A stretch of DNA of 48,688 nt from SAR202 cluster bacterium (lineage in GTDB: Bacteria > Chloroflexota > Dehalococcoidia > Lucifugimonadales > UBA826), in NCBI GenBank assembly GCA_009392815.1, contig VFFS01000043.1:1-48688 (forward strand). Reading direction: 5' to 3'. Below are positions 7,956-17,208 of the stretch, one piece after another (within the stretch, counting starts at the first letter, position 1; every line of letters starts with the position of its first letter). The position numbers and the translations under genes were made by a program. The notes under the pieces are model-generated. The model searched no databases. It saw nothing but the letters and a program-made list of their open reading frames with translations, and was not told the origin of the DNA.

Positions 7956-9263
7956 ATGGCGAGTACGCTGATTGGAATACTTTTGAAAAATCTTCTACGT
8001 CTCATATACTCATGGCACCCCAAACCACCATTTTTCTACGGGTGGTTGGTTTTAGGAGTGGCAGCTGTGGGAGCTTTTGTAGCGGCCAGTGTTTCCCAGA
8101 CCGTGCTAGCAGGAGTCCAAGATCTAATTGCTTACGACATGGAATGGGACAGAAAAACCATTGCTCTGGCCGCAACGTTTGGTACCTGGACTTCAGGTAT
8201 GACAATGCCGTTCATAGGCAGACTAGTCGACAGATTCGGACCCAGGTGGATGATGTTGAGCGCAGCCATCTTAGTGGGATTGGGACTAATATTCCTATCG
8301 GAATCCCAAACAGTCTGGCAGTTCTTCTTTGCCTACATCATTGTACGCTCCATAGCGGGACCCAACCTGCAGAACCTCATACCCAGAACTATAGCAGTGA
8401 ATTTTTTCAATAAGAGAAGAAATCTCGCGATGGGAATCACTTCTTTAAACCGTATCGTGAGCGAATCTGTAAACATCCAGATAATAACCACTCTCTCCAC
8501 AGCATTCTCATGGCGAGTGGCGTACAGAACTCTTGGATTAGCTGCTATTCCACTATCCTTGCCGATATTCTTGATGGTCAGACACAAACCTGAAGATGTT
8601 GGTCAACTTTCTGATGGAACCCCCGCACAAAGAGATGAGGCAACTTCATCGAATAGCAGCATTGAACCTTCCAAAGAACGTATCTGGGCCCTACGAGAGA
8701 TAGTAACGCTACCCTCATTCTGGTTCATACTAACCGCCGAATTTGTCGCCGTATCTTCAACGTCCATGGTGGTGTTTCAGTTGGTCCCATTCCTTGTAGA
8801 TGGTGGCATGTCACAAGTTACAGCTGCTGGTGCACTTACACTGGGAAATTTCTTGGCAGGCATAAGTGTGCCTTTGTGGGGATGGCTCACGGATCGGTTC
8901 ACAACAAAGAAAATATCCGTTGTGATCGTGTTAGTGTCAATACTGCCAACTATTTTGTTCACAGTAGTCACACCACTTGGATTCGGGTTTTTACTGGTAG
9001 TAGTGTGGACAAGCATTACAGGGGCCGTTAATGTCCTGGGAAGCATGATGCTAGGCAGCGTATTCAACAGAAGCTCTTTCGGAACGGTAACAGGAATATC
9101 AGGACCCAGCAGGACGGCCGCAATGGGTTTGGGTCCAACTGCCGGTGCTTTGGTGGTGAGCTGGACAAATAGCTACAATCCCATTTTCGTCACTGCGATA
9201 CTTGGCTATATTCTGGTAATAGTCCTTTACTCCAGCGTCAGGACTGAAAGCTCTCAGCTATAA
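7956..9263 (+). CDS. MFS transporter
   Basis: The 435-residue major facilitator resembles the monocarboxylate/oxalate-formate antiporter type. It starts with the FFYGWLVLGVAA first helix, has the loop 2-3 motif GRLVDRFGPRW, and 12 predicted membrane helices split by a hydrophilic loop around residues 205-240. It probably imports an organic acid. It is divergent from the catabolic operon across 137 bases and is a good candidate for that operon's uptake system. Its last 26 bases overlap the convergent esterase gene, so one of the two ends may be regulated by antisense transcription. Confidence 0.9.
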   Translation: MASTLIGILLKNLLRLIYSWHPKPPFFYGWLVLGVAAVGAFVAASVSQTVLAGVQDLIAYDMEWDRKTIALAATFGTWTSGMTMPFIGRLVDRFGPRWMMLSAAILVGLGLIFLSESQTVWQFFFAYIIVRSIAGPNLQNLIPRTIAVNFFNKRRNLAMGITSLNRIVSESVNIQIITTLSTAFSWRVAYRTLGLAAIPLSLPIFLMVRHKPEDVGQLSDGTPAQRDEATSSNSSIEPSKERIWALREIVTLPSFWFILTAEFVAVSSTSMVVFQLVPFLVDGGMSQVTAAGALTLGNFLAGISVPLWGWLTDRFTTKKISVVIVLVSILPTILFTVVTPLGFGFLLVVVWTSITGAVNVLGSMMLGSVFNRSSFGTVTGISGPSRTAAMGLGPTAGALVVSWTNSYNPIFVTAILGYILVIVLYSSVRTESSQL

Positions 9264-10191
9264 ACCCTCTCATCCTAGCTTTAACAAGTTCTGCCAGCTG
9301 AGTTGGCTGCTTATCAAAGGAATGTGTTGCACCTGGATAAACATTCAAGGTGGAAGGGTTGCCAGAAGCAAACCAACGTGAATGCATAAACAAGGAATCG
9401 TCCAACAAAGGATCCAGTGTGCCTACCGTAAACAGAGCCGGAGCAAGGTTATGTAAGGAAGCAAATAGCGGTGACACATCCGGATCTCTTCTCATATCGG
9501 GGTCGGGCACATACTGCTCAGAGTACCACTCCATGATAGGTGTATTTAAAATCAGATACCGATCGCCCCAAAGACGACTACTTGGAGTGGAAGATAGATC
9601 AAACCATCCATAAACAAGATTCGCTCCAGCGAATCCCGAATATCCATGTCGATCTCTCATCCGAATCATGGTAGCTGCTGCCAAATGGCCCCCGGCAGAT
9701 TCTCCTCCGATCGCAATTCGATCTGTCCCAAACTCTTTTTCAGCGTTCTCGATAACCCACTGGGCAACTGCTTCACAATCATCTTGAGCAGCTGGGTATG
9801 GATTCTCCGGAGCCAGCCTATAATCAACACTGATGACCGCCGCATTAGCTTCTTCCATAATCTCAACGAGTTGCTCGTCTTGATGATGTGCTCTGCCAGT
9901 GACGAACCCTCCCCCATGTATATGCAAATACACACCGTCTATCTGTGCAGTAGGAATAAACGCTCTTACAGGAACAGATCCACCTTCTGTGGGAATGTCC
10001 CTCATAATAGCCTTGTCGGAGAGTACAGGTTTTGGCCTTGTTGGAGTCCCATTTTCACGTTCTTCTCTTGCAGCAACGGGGCCCATTTCCGTGATTTGTA
10101 CCTGGTTACCAAGCTCTTTTTCAAGATTAGCAACAAATTCTCTGAGTTCTGTCTGTACTTCTACAGTAAAAAAAGACGTTTCTTCTTGCAT
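9238..10191 (-). CDS. Alpha/beta hydrolase fold-3 (HSL-type) esterase
   Basis: The 317-residue carboxylesterase of the hormone-sensitive lipase group has the oxyanion HGGGF motif, nucleophile GESAGG, an acid in GTLDPLLDDS and a histidine in GATHSF. N-terminal residues 1-75 form the variable cap. It begins 3 bases after the proA stop, so it is probably co-transcribed with proBA, although no link to proline synthesis is obvious. The upstream SD-like AGGGAATAGG overlaps the end of proA. Its 3' end overlaps the convergent MFS gene by 26 bases. Likely acts on short acyl esters. Confidence 0.92.
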   Translation of the reverse strand: MQEETSFFTVEVQTELREFVANLEKELGNQVQITEMGPVAAREERENGTPTRPKPVLSDKAIMRDIPTEGGSVPVRAFIPTAQIDGVYLHIHGGGFVTGRAHHQDEQLVEIMEEANAAVISVDYRLAPENPYPAAQDDCEAVAQWVIENAEKEFGTDRIAIGGESAGGHLAAATMIRMRDRHGYSGFAGANLVYGWFDLSSTPSSRLWGDRYLILNTPIMEWYSEQYVPDPDMRRDPDVSPLFASLHNLAPALFTVGTLDPLLDDSLFMHSRWFASGNPSTLNVYPGATHSFDKQPTQLAELVKARMRGFIAESFQS

Positions 10192-10194
10192 TAC

Positions 10195-11463
10195 CTATTC
10201 CCTGATGTGGCCATCACCCAATACTATCCATTTATAGGAAGTTAATTCTTTTAGTCCCATTGGTCCGCGAGCATGCATCTTATTAGTACTTATTGCAACC
10301 TCTGCACCTAAACCGAACTGGCCACCGTCGTTAAATCTTGTTGAAGCGTTTACCATTACCGCACTCGAATCAACTTCATTCAAAAACCTGGTTGCTGAAA
10401 AGTTATCTTCCGTCACTATTGCTTCAGAATGACCAGTCCCGTGGTCCAATATATGATCAAGAGCTGCATCCAGGGAGTCAACGACCTTCACACCTGCGGT
10501 AAGAGAAAGATGTTCAGTATCCCAGTCCTCTTCAGCTGCTGGGGTAATTTTCACATCTTCTCGATGTCCTAAGATTGACATTGACCGAGTATCGCAGCGC
10601 ATCTCCACTCCCGCCTGGGCAAACTCGGTAGCAATCTTTGGCAAATAATCAGGAGCTGCTGAAACGTGAACTAGCATCGTATCCAAGGCGTTGCAAACAG
10701 ATGGCCTTTGAACTTTCGCGTTGAAAACTATATCCACCGCCATATCCAGAGAGGCTGACTCGTCGATATATGTATGGCATACCCCAACTCCTCCTGTTAT
10801 AGAAGGCATTGAAGCTTCTCTCGCAACACGAGCAACCAGGTCTGCTCCTCCTCTTGGAATCATGAGATCTATGAATTCGTCCATTTTTAGCATCTCAGAC
10901 ACAAATTTTCTGTCTGTACTACCTATTATTTGCACGGCATCTTTTGATATACCCGCATCCACTATCGCCCCTCTGATAATATCCGCCAAAACCGTGTTGG
11001 AATAGAACGCCTCACTCCCTCCCCTAAGTATCACCGCATTACCGGACTTTAGGCATAAGGCTGATATATCCACTGTTACATTCGGCCGACTTTCATAAAT
11101 TACACCTATTACTCCCAGAGGAACCCTTCTACGGCTCACTTCAAGTCCGTTAGGCATGGTATTCATTTCAATAGTTTCACCTACCGGATCAGGTAGGCTA
11201 ACTACACTCACAGCGTCCCGGGCCATTGTCTCGATGCGCTCATCGTTAAGGAGAAGCCGATCCAGGACAGATTCAGAAAGACCTTTGTCTCTACCAGCCT
11301 CTATGTCGCGAGCATTCGCCACAACAATTTCTGATTTAGATGACACCAGCCGATCCGCTATATTTTGAATAGCTTTGTCCCTCGTAGTCCCCGACAAGGT
11401 AGCAAGTCCACGAGAAGCAGATTTTGCCGACTTACCTATTTTCCTCAATTCCGCGGAATCCAT
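10195..11463 (-). CDS. proA: Glutamate-5-semialdehyde dehydrogenase (gamma-glutamyl phosphate reductase)
   Basis: The 422-residue ProA is full length. It reduces gamma-glutamyl phosphate with NADPH to glutamate semialdehyde, the second step of proline synthesis. Visible motifs are RRVPLGVIGVIYESRPNVT, the SGNAVILRGGSEA nucleotide-binding segment, IPRGGADL, and the catalytic cysteine in RPSVCNALDT. The end (GPMGLKELTSYKWIVLGDG) is typical. SD AGGATAAAG precedes the ATG. It lies 13 bases after proB, the usual proBA order. Confidence 0.97.
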   Translation of the reverse strand: MDSAELRKIGKSAKSASRGLATLSGTTRDKAIQNIADRLVSSKSEIVVANARDIEAGRDKGLSESVLDRLLLNDERIETMARDAVSVVSLPDPVGETIEMNTMPNGLEVSRRRVPLGVIGVIYESRPNVTVDISALCLKSGNAVILRGGSEAFYSNTVLADIIRGAIVDAGISKDAVQIIGSTDRKFVSEMLKMDEFIDLMIPRGGADLVARVAREASMPSITGGVGVCHTYIDESASLDMAVDIVFNAKVQRPSVCNALDTMLVHVSAAPDYLPKIATEFAQAGVEMRCDTRSMSILGHREDVKITPAAEEDWDTEHLSLTAGVKVVDSLDAALDHILDHGTGHSEAIVTEDNFSATRFLNEVDSSAVMVNASTRFNDGGQFGLGAEVAISTNKMHARGPMGLKELTSYKWIVLGDGHIRE

Positions 11464-11476
11464 ACTTTATCCTGTA

Positions 11477-12634
11477 TCAATCGTTAAGAAGGACTAAATT
11501 ATCCTTATGAATTATCTCGTCTCCAAAATGATAACCAAGTATCGTTTCAATTCTACTCGACCGGACCCCACTAAGTTTCTTTACGTCGTCAGAATCATAG
11601 TTAGATATACCAGCCGCAATTACACTTCCGTCAGAACCTTTTACAGAAACGATATCCCCTCTGACAAACGTACCGCGGCATTCAACTATTCCCGCCGGAA
11701 GTAAGCTCGTATTGCCACTTGTCATGGCATTAACAGCACCTCCATCCACTTCAATGGAGTTTTTAGTGCCTGCAACATCCCTTAATCCACTCAACATCCA
11801 ACGCTTACGACTCTCCAACTTGCTTACCGTAGCTTTGAATAAAGTTCCTAGGCTTTCCCCTGCCACAAGGCGAGTTATTGCGTCCCCATCGAGCCCGCTC
11901 GCTATCACCACATCCACGCCAGAAGCAGTCGCTAAACGCGCTGCCTCAATTTTAGTGACCATCCCCCCTCGACCCATTTTGTCAGCAGAGGGACCAGCCA
12001 GTGAAGTAATACTCTCATCCAATCTATCAACGATAGGAATAATTTCAGCGTCACCATGAAGATTAGGATCCTTGGTGTACATACCTGCCACAGTTCCAAG
12101 AATTATCAGCAGATCGGCATCAACCAGATTTGCTATCAAGGCGGACAAATTATCATTGTCACCGAAAACTTCACCTTCCAGCTCATCTACTGCAACGACG
12201 TCATTTTCATTCACTATGGGAATTACACCATTATCCATAAGAGAAGAAAGTGTGTTTCTTAGATTAAGATATCCCAGCCTGTCGTTAACGTCTCTGCGGG
12301 ACAAAAGCGCCTGAGCCGAAGGTAAACCATGTGAGGCGAATTCCTCCTCATATACGTGGATCAGCCTACCCTGACCTACTGCGGCTAAGACCTGTCTTCC
12401 AGGTAAACCATCTGTGCTTGCATGATCCTTGAATCCTCTTAAAACACCCCTCCCAGCGGCAACAGCACCTGATGAAACTAATATAATTTGAGTCCCCCTG
12501 ATACTAAGACTAGCAATCTGAGACACAACGTTGCCGATCATATTCAGGTCGAGTTCATCCGTTCCTCCTGTCAGAAGGCTCGTTCCCACCTTAACTACGA
12601 TACGTCTATGGTTACCCTTGACGGTATTGGACAT
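11477..12634 (-). CDS. proB: Glutamate 5-kinase
   Basis: ProB phosphorylates the gamma-carboxylate of glutamate, the committed and usually proline-inhibited step. The amino-acid kinase domain (RIVVKVGTSLLTGG, LVSSGAVAAGRGVL, IVNENDVVAV, GRGGMVTKIEAA) is followed by a C-terminal PUA domain from about residue 285. With the ATG at 12634 the protein has 385 residues (MSNTVKGNHRRIVVKVG). An in-frame TTG at 12661 would add nine residues; neither has a strong SD, so the start is uncertain. First gene of proB-proA-esterase. Confidence 0.95.
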   Translation of the reverse strand: MSNTVKGNHRRIVVKVGTSLLTGGTDELDLNMIGNVVSQIASLSIRGTQIILVSSGAVAAGRGVLRGFKDHASTDGLPGRQVLAAVGQGRLIHVYEEEFASHGLPSAQALLSRRDVNDRLGYLNLRNTLSSLMDNGVIPIVNENDVVAVDELEGEVFGDNDNLSALIANLVDADLLIILGTVAGMYTKDPNLHGDAEIIPIVDRLDESITSLAGPSADKMGRGGMVTKIEAARLATASGVDVVIASGLDGDAITRLVAGESLGTLFKATVSKLESRKRWMLSGLRDVAGTKNSIEVDGGAVNAMTSGNTSLLPAGIVECRGTFVRGDIVSVKGSDGSVIAAGISNYDSDDVKKLSGVRSSRIETILGYHFGDEIIHKDNLVLLND

Positions 12635-12792
12635 GTAACAATCTTTGAAAACCTTCTTCAAATATCAACTTAAGAGTTCTGATTTATGCCATATACAGAT
12701 TATAAATGGGTAAACAAATCAACTGGAAAATTATATCCGTGAAGGATTGGATCACTAACTTGAAACATTAAAATATTCCGTTCCGATAACAG

Positions 12793-13818
12793 CTACCAGC
12801 GGGGATGAGTGTCAGCCGAATCATTATTTGTAATACGAGCTTGATTCTGGCCACTACCATCCATCGTAAATATATCCGGGTCTCCATCAAGTTCCGACAC
12901 AAACGCAATCGTCCTTCCATCGGGAGACCAAATCGGCGAATAATCATCTTTTTCATTGAATGTGAGGCGTATTTGTTTATTACCGCTACTTTCCATCACA
13001 TAGATCTCTTTGTTCCCATCCCTCTCAGAAACGAAAAGAAGTTGCTTGCTATCGGGAGACCACGATATATCTGACTCAGGTTCATCAGTTTCTGTGAGCC
13101 GTAGCACATCCTTACGGGAATCCTTTGTAGTTGGACACAACTCATCCTCAGCATCCCTTTCCATGACATATATATCGGGATTTCCTTCTCTCTCTGAAAT
13201 AAATGCCAAACGTTTTGCGTCAGGAGACCACACTGCGCCATAGTCTGCGCCACAAGTCATCTGTCGCTGGTTGACCCCATCGGGATTGCGTACATGAATT
13301 CCTAATCGTTCATTATCATCTGAAGAAAATACCACCGACTCGCCATCAGAGGACCAGTCCCCAACTTCGGCCGCTTCAATATCAGATAGTTTGGCAGGTG
13401 ATGAATCTCTAACACCAGAAATAAATACTTTACTTCCCTGGTTCTTTACTTCACCTACAAATGCTATTCGATCACTACTGCCGTTCCATACAGGAGAATG
13501 GAAATTACCCGAGCCTCTAGATATTGGAAACCGTTCCGCCTCGCTTCCTGAATCAAGATTGAACACTTCTATTGACGAGTTATTTTCAGGCCCAACTCTA
13601 AATACAAGCCATTTCTTGTCTGGAGATAACACAGCCTCGTACTCATCCTCTGCAGTTTGAGTAATATTAATGTCTTCGTCTGAACTGATGTCTCTTTTGT
13701 ATATCTCATAGTTTCCATCCCGATCAGATGTGAAATATAAGCCACCACTACTTTGCTGACAGCCGGCCATGAGCCCAAGCAGAGTAAGAAGCATCAGGAT
13801 TTGAGTTACTTTTCCCAT
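12793..13818 (-). CDS. TolB-like beta-propeller lipoprotein
   Basis: This 341-residue protein begins with a lipoprotein signal peptide (LLTLLGLMAGC, lipobox LMAGC, cysteine at residue 20). The rest is about seven TolB/PD40 repeats carrying WSPDxxxxxFVSxxxGxxxIY motifs, ending in HPRW, which presumably closes the ring. It is probably anchored on the outer face of the cytoplasmic membrane. TolB-type propellers mostly bind proteins or peptides; no catalytic residues are evident. It stands alone between the GGT terminator and proB. No clear SD precedes the ATG. Confidence 0.87.
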   Translation of the reverse strand: MGKVTQILMLLTLLGLMAGCQQSSGGLYFTSDRDGNYEIYKRDISSDEDINITQTAEDEYEAVLSPDKKWLVFRVGPENNSSIEVFNLDSGSEAERFPISRGSGNFHSPVWNGSSDRIAFVGEVKNQGSKVFISGVRDSSPAKLSDIEAAEVGDWSSDGESVVFSSDDNERLGIHVRNPDGVNQRQMTCGADYGAVWSPDAKRLAFISEREGNPDIYVMERDAEDELCPTTKDSRKDVLRLTETDEPESDISWSPDSKQLLFVSERDGNKEIYVMESSGNKQIRLTFNEKDDYSPIWSPDGRTIAFVSELDGDPDIFTMDGSGQNQARITNNDSADTHPRW

Positions 13819-13879
13819 AGGCGCATGTTACCCATAAAGCTTGGCATAAGGCTACGGGTTCAAGGTGCTTCTACATACC

Positions 13880-13913
13880 AAAAACCGCTTCCGGATACCC
13901 TCAATACCCGAAG
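13880..13913 (-). terminator. Rho-independent terminator after the GGT operon
   Basis: Read on the minus strand, a CTTC-GG-GTA / TATCC-GGAAG stem of nine pairs with one bulge and a seven-base loop is followed by CGGTTTTTGG. It lies 15-48 bases after the gamma-glutamyltransferase stop. Confidence 0.55.
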
Positions 13914-13927
13914 TTGGTTAAAAGGAT

Positions 13928-15748
13928 CTAAAGACCAATCGCATAAGAGGCTCTTCTAGGATCAGCACTAGCCGCAAGAACACCATTCTCAGGATTCCGA
14001 ATTGCTACTGCAGCACCCATGCCACACGTCGCAGCGTGAACGATCTGATGTCCCTTTCCGGTCAAACCTTCTGCAACTCCTTCAGGAAACCCATCTTCCA
14101 TTGATAATTGGTTAGGTAAATAGGTATGTGGATAAAATGAATTAGGTGCACTCAAGCTGGAAAATCTCGGAGATTCTACAGCCTCTTGTGGGTTCATACC
14201 CCAAAGCAATGTATTAAGGACGAGTTGAAGATTAGCTTGGGCTTGTGCGTCACCTCCCGGACATCCAATAGTCCCTATGGGAACTCCATCTTTCGTAATC
14301 ATGTAGTTGATGATAGTGGTACGAGGGCGCTTTCCCGGTTTTACCACGTTGGGATGACCTTCAACGAAGTTAAGCATCTCACTCCTAGTACTTATAGCAA
14401 ATCCTAATTCAGGAAAAAATACGGACTTATTGAAAGCTCCACCACTCGGAGTAGAACAGGCCATATTCCCGTGTGCATCCATGACGGTTATGTGGGTAGT
14501 ACCACTTTCGTGCTGAAGATCCATTGGACCACCAGAATCGTAGGAAGGCTGTGGGGATACCTCACCATGAAGTCCTGAATATGCCCACGGATTACCATAA
14601 CTAGGCATCCCCGGATAAGCTTTCATTGGATCAATTTCCTTCGATCTTTCAGAGGCATACTGCTTCGATAGAAGACCATCGACTGGAACGGAAGCAAAGT
14701 CAGGATCACCGTAGAAAGCTTCACGGTCAGCAAGTGCAAGTTTTAAAGCCTCCGTAACGGTATGTATGTATTCCACGCTGTTATGACCCATGGATTTAAG
14801 ATCGAAACACTCCAATATATTGAGAGCCTGTTGTAGAACCGGGCCCTGGGTCCATGTCGAGTGCCCGTGAACGCCATAGCCCAGGTATGTGGTACCTACA
14901 GGTTCCGAGTATTTAGGCTCATAATTTTCTAAATCTGACTTGTCCAAAATCCCATCTACATTACGTGAGGCATCTGAAATAGCAGACGCGATGTCTCCGC
15001 TGTAAAAGCAATCTTTGGCGGCACTTATACCAGCAAGTCTATTAGGACCCGCATTGTCCGCTGCTTCAGACATCGCTCTAAATGTGCAACCTAAAGAATC
15101 CTGAACAAGTAGGGTTCCTGGGTCCGGTATTTCACCTTCATTGAAAAAGATATCCAACCCTCCCGGAGGAAAGAGTTCAAACTGACTCACAGCATCGCCG
15201 GCATCTAAGCGTCCGGTCATATATTCGTAATTGGGGATTCCCTTCTCAGCATATTCGATAGAAACAGACAAAATCTCCTGAACACTTTTGGTGCCGTATT
15301 TTTCTAGCATTGAGAAGCATGCCGCTGCGACGCCGGGAACGGTAAATGAAAGTGGCGCATCCTTGCCAGGACCTGTCGGTATCGAATCATGTCCCTTCGA
15401 CTTAAAAAACTCAGGTGTTGCTCTTGATGACACAGTACCCTGTCCACTCAAAGAGAGAAAGTCCCCGGTTACCGTATCGTGAAACATAAACACTGCCTCA
15501 GCACCTAGAGAATAGGAGGCTATCGGCTCTACCACAGCGGCAGCGAAAGTGGCTGATACTAGAGCATCAAACGCATTGCCCCCCGACATCAACATTCTCA
15601 TTCCAGCCATTGAAGTCAGGTAATGTCCACTCGAGATAATCCCATTGGTGGCATATATCACAGGTCTCCCGGTGGGAGGTTTACTAATGTCACCCTGTTC
15701 TAGAATAAATCCAACATCCCGTCCTTGAGTCACTTCCTCGCCCGCCAT
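13928..15748 (-). CDS. Gamma-glutamyltransferase family protein
   Basis: A 606-residue Ntn-hydrolase precursor. The autoprocessing and catalytic threonine is T417 in SGTTHITVMD; the small subunit would span 417-606 and ends with the family's DPRRASYAIG. The GCPGGDAQAQ segment forms part of the active site. Start is ATG 15748, with AGGAGG 5 bases upstream; a TTG at 15763 is rejected. There is no signal peptide, so it is probably cytoplasmic, unlike the periplasmic glutathione-degrading enzyme. Cytoplasmic members cleave gamma-glutamyl amides or other small amides. Last gene of a five-gene operon, 29 bases after the epimerase gene. Confidence 0.93.
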   Translation of the reverse strand: MAGEEVTQGRDVGFILEQGDISKPPTGRPVIYATNGIISSGHYLTSMAGMRMLMSGGNAFDALVSATFAAAVVEPIASYSLGAEAVFMFHDTVTGDFLSLSGQGTVSSRATPEFFKSKGHDSIPTGPGKDAPLSFTVPGVAAACFSMLEKYGTKSVQEILSVSIEYAEKGIPNYEYMTGRLDAGDAVSQFELFPPGGLDIFFNEGEIPDPGTLLVQDSLGCTFRAMSEAADNAGPNRLAGISAAKDCFYSGDIASAISDASRNVDGILDKSDLENYEPKYSEPVGTTYLGYGVHGHSTWTQGPVLQQALNILECFDLKSMGHNSVEYIHTVTEALKLALADREAFYGDPDFASVPVDGLLSKQYASERSKEIDPMKAYPGMPSYGNPWAYSGLHGEVSPQPSYDSGGPMDLQHESGTTHITVMDAHGNMACSTPSGGAFNKSVFFPELGFAISTRSEMLNFVEGHPNVVKPGKRPRTTIINYMITKDGVPIGTIGCPGGDAQAQANLQLVLNTLLWGMNPQEAVESPRFSSLSAPNSFYPHTYLPNQLSMEDGFPEGVAEGLTGKGHQIVHAATCGMGAAVAIRNPENGVLAASADPRRASYAIGL

Positions 15749-15777
15749 ATCTACCTCCTGCAAACGTTAATTAGTCA

Positions 15778-16527
15778 TTAGAGTGAATCTATTTTCCAAT
15801 ACTCTTCAAGATTATCAGTAGGTTCCCAATCTAGGATACGTCGTGCTTTTTCATTCTGAAATTGCCCGTGGGGCAAATCACAGAATATGTTAAATATCTC
15901 GCACTTAGAAGGTAACTTATCATCAGGAATTTCCAATGAGAGCGGAAAAGCACGTGCAGCATCCTCCCAGGTTACTGAGAACGGCACAAACTGATTGGGG
16001 TCTATATCAGATGCTGAAAGCATATTATCGCCAGACTCTTTGAAGTTGTAGAAAAGTAACGTGATCACATGTAAATCATGGTTCTCAGAGAAAACTCTGC
16101 AAATCTCTTGGCCCAGAGATTTAGTGTGAGCGTACAAACCCGTCCCAGATTGGGAAGGTATTTCCGAGTTTATATTGAATTCAAAATCCTCATAACCGGG
16201 ACCAGCAATAGTGAAGTGAGGACCCGTATTTATTACGCGGGATATACCGTGGTGCACGGCTGCCTTCATCACGTTATAGCAACCTCTCGCGTTAACATCA
16301 AATGCAAGTTTTCGGTCATGTCTAAGAACCGAAAGATTCACAATTGCATCAACCCCCTCAGCCGCAGAGACAACTCCTTCCAAATCTGCGACATCGAGCT
16401 GCAAGTATTCATTATTCCCTTCATATTCTTCCTGTATGTCAGTAAGAATCAGATGATGGTCGTCCTGCAAAGCCTTCTCGACATACGGTCCTAGCATTCC
16501 ATTGGACCCTAGAATAAGAACTTTCAT
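15778..16527 (-). CDS. NAD-dependent epimerase/dehydratase family protein
   Basis: With the ATG at 16527 the protein has 249 residues and begins with a good Rossmann motif, GSNGMLG (G7, G10, G13). A YAHTK segment supplies the extended-SDR tyrosine and lysine. It likely uses NAD to oxidise, reduce or epimerise a sugar or hydroxy acid. Longer in-frame starts up to 16632 are rejected because the ATG at 16527 overlaps the upstream stop as ATGA, a translational-coupling arrangement, and because the Rossmann strand begins right there. Its upstream neighbour is a shorter, degenerate member of the same fold. Confidence 0.87.
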   Translation of the reverse strand: MKVLILGSNGMLGPYVEKALQDDHHLILTDIQEEYEGNNEYLQLDVADLEGVVSAAEGVDAIVNLSVLRHDRKLAFDVNARGCYNVMKAAVHHGISRVINTGPHFTIAGPGYEDFEFNINSEIPSQSGTGLYAHTKSLGQEICRVFSENHDLHVITLLFYNFKESGDNMLSASDIDPNQFVPFSVTWEDAARAFPLSLEIPDDKLPSKCEIFNIFCDLPHGQFQNEKARRILDWEPTDNLEEYWKIDSL

Positions 16528-17192
16528 TTCTCGATACTCACAGGTGTAAATCCAAGTTGAAGTTCCGCTTTCCTCGTTGAAAACCTTGATCGCCTCAACG
16601 AATTCCTGGATTGCAAGTGAAAAACGTTCCATGTACTAGCCGGCGCCCATGAACCTGGTGACAAGTCACATTCAATTGCCCCGATAACTCCACTCACGGC
16701 ATCAGCGCCATAAAGAACGGAACCGGACTCTAATTTCCCATCCCAGTCCAAATCACCTAATCGAAGTACACGAACATCGATACTTCGTTCTCGGGCATAT
16801 TCTCTGCATACAAACTCAGCTAGGTGAAAACAGAGCCCATTAATTTCCGTTGAAGGAAGAGGTTTCCATTTCTCATTGACCATATATTCCTCTGGGTATT
16901 CCTTCATAGATGAAAGTGACGACAGAAAAACAAACCTGGATACTCCCTCTTGGACACAGGCAAATAGCAAGTTATAAATTTGACGCATCGCCTGATCGAG
17001 AGCATCAGATTCATTCATCGACGGAGAATCCTGTAGGGAATGAACTACCGTATCCGCTCCTTTCACAAGTTCATTTTGGGATTCTTCATGACTAAAAGGG
17101 CCCGCTGCCAACTCTACTTCATGAGAAACAGTAAGAACCTGAACGATCTCACGGGACAATCGTGAGGTTGGATTTGTTACCAGAATATTCAT
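16524..17192 (-). CDS. NAD(P)-binding epimerase-like protein, degenerate
   Basis: The 222 residues have the layout of an extended SDR: MNILVTNPTSRLSREI, a GADTVVHSL strand, and FVFLSSLSSM. But the glycine-rich loop is NPTSRLS instead of GxxGxxG, and no YxxxK is present. It may have lost cofactor binding or catalysis and could serve as a partner of the intact epimerase encoded next (ATGA overlap). It lies 16 bases after the LLM monooxygenase gene. No SD is visible before the ATG. Fold assignment is probable; function unknown. Confidence 0.75.
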   Translation of the reverse strand: MNILVTNPTSRLSREIVQVLTVSHEVELAAGPFSHEESQNELVKGADTVVHSLQDSPSMNESDALDQAMRQIYNLLFACVQEGVSRFVFLSSLSSMKEYPEEYMVNEKWKPLPSTEINGLCFHLAEFVCREYARERSIDVRVLRLGDLDWDGKLESGSVLYGADAVSGVIGAIECDLSPGSWAPASTWNVFHLQSRNSLRRSRFSTRKAELQLGFTPVSIEK

Positions 17193-17208
17193 TTAAATAG
17201 ACGTACTC

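Noticed and set aside
9646-10245. 199-codon plus-strand open frame opposite the esterase and proA end
   Set aside because: It is antisense to two well-supported genes, has no SD and no recognisable family.
11712-12314. Several plus-strand frames of 60-115 codons opposite proB
   Set aside because: Serine/proline/threonine-rich shadows of a conserved gene in the other strand.
13845-13885. GGGTTCAAGG with a nearby ACCA, resembling the T-loop and end of a tRNA
   Set aside because: The T-stem does not pair and no acceptor, D or anticodon arm is present.
16528-16632. 35-residue N-terminal extension of the epimerase
   Set aside because: It lies inside the upstream gene in another frame and precedes the Rossmann strand with unrelated sequence.
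15778-17192. Two epimerase-like frames as one frameshifted gene
   Set aside because: Each has its own Rossmann start and they overlap as ATGA, a normal coupled arrangement; the second start matches the family N-terminus.
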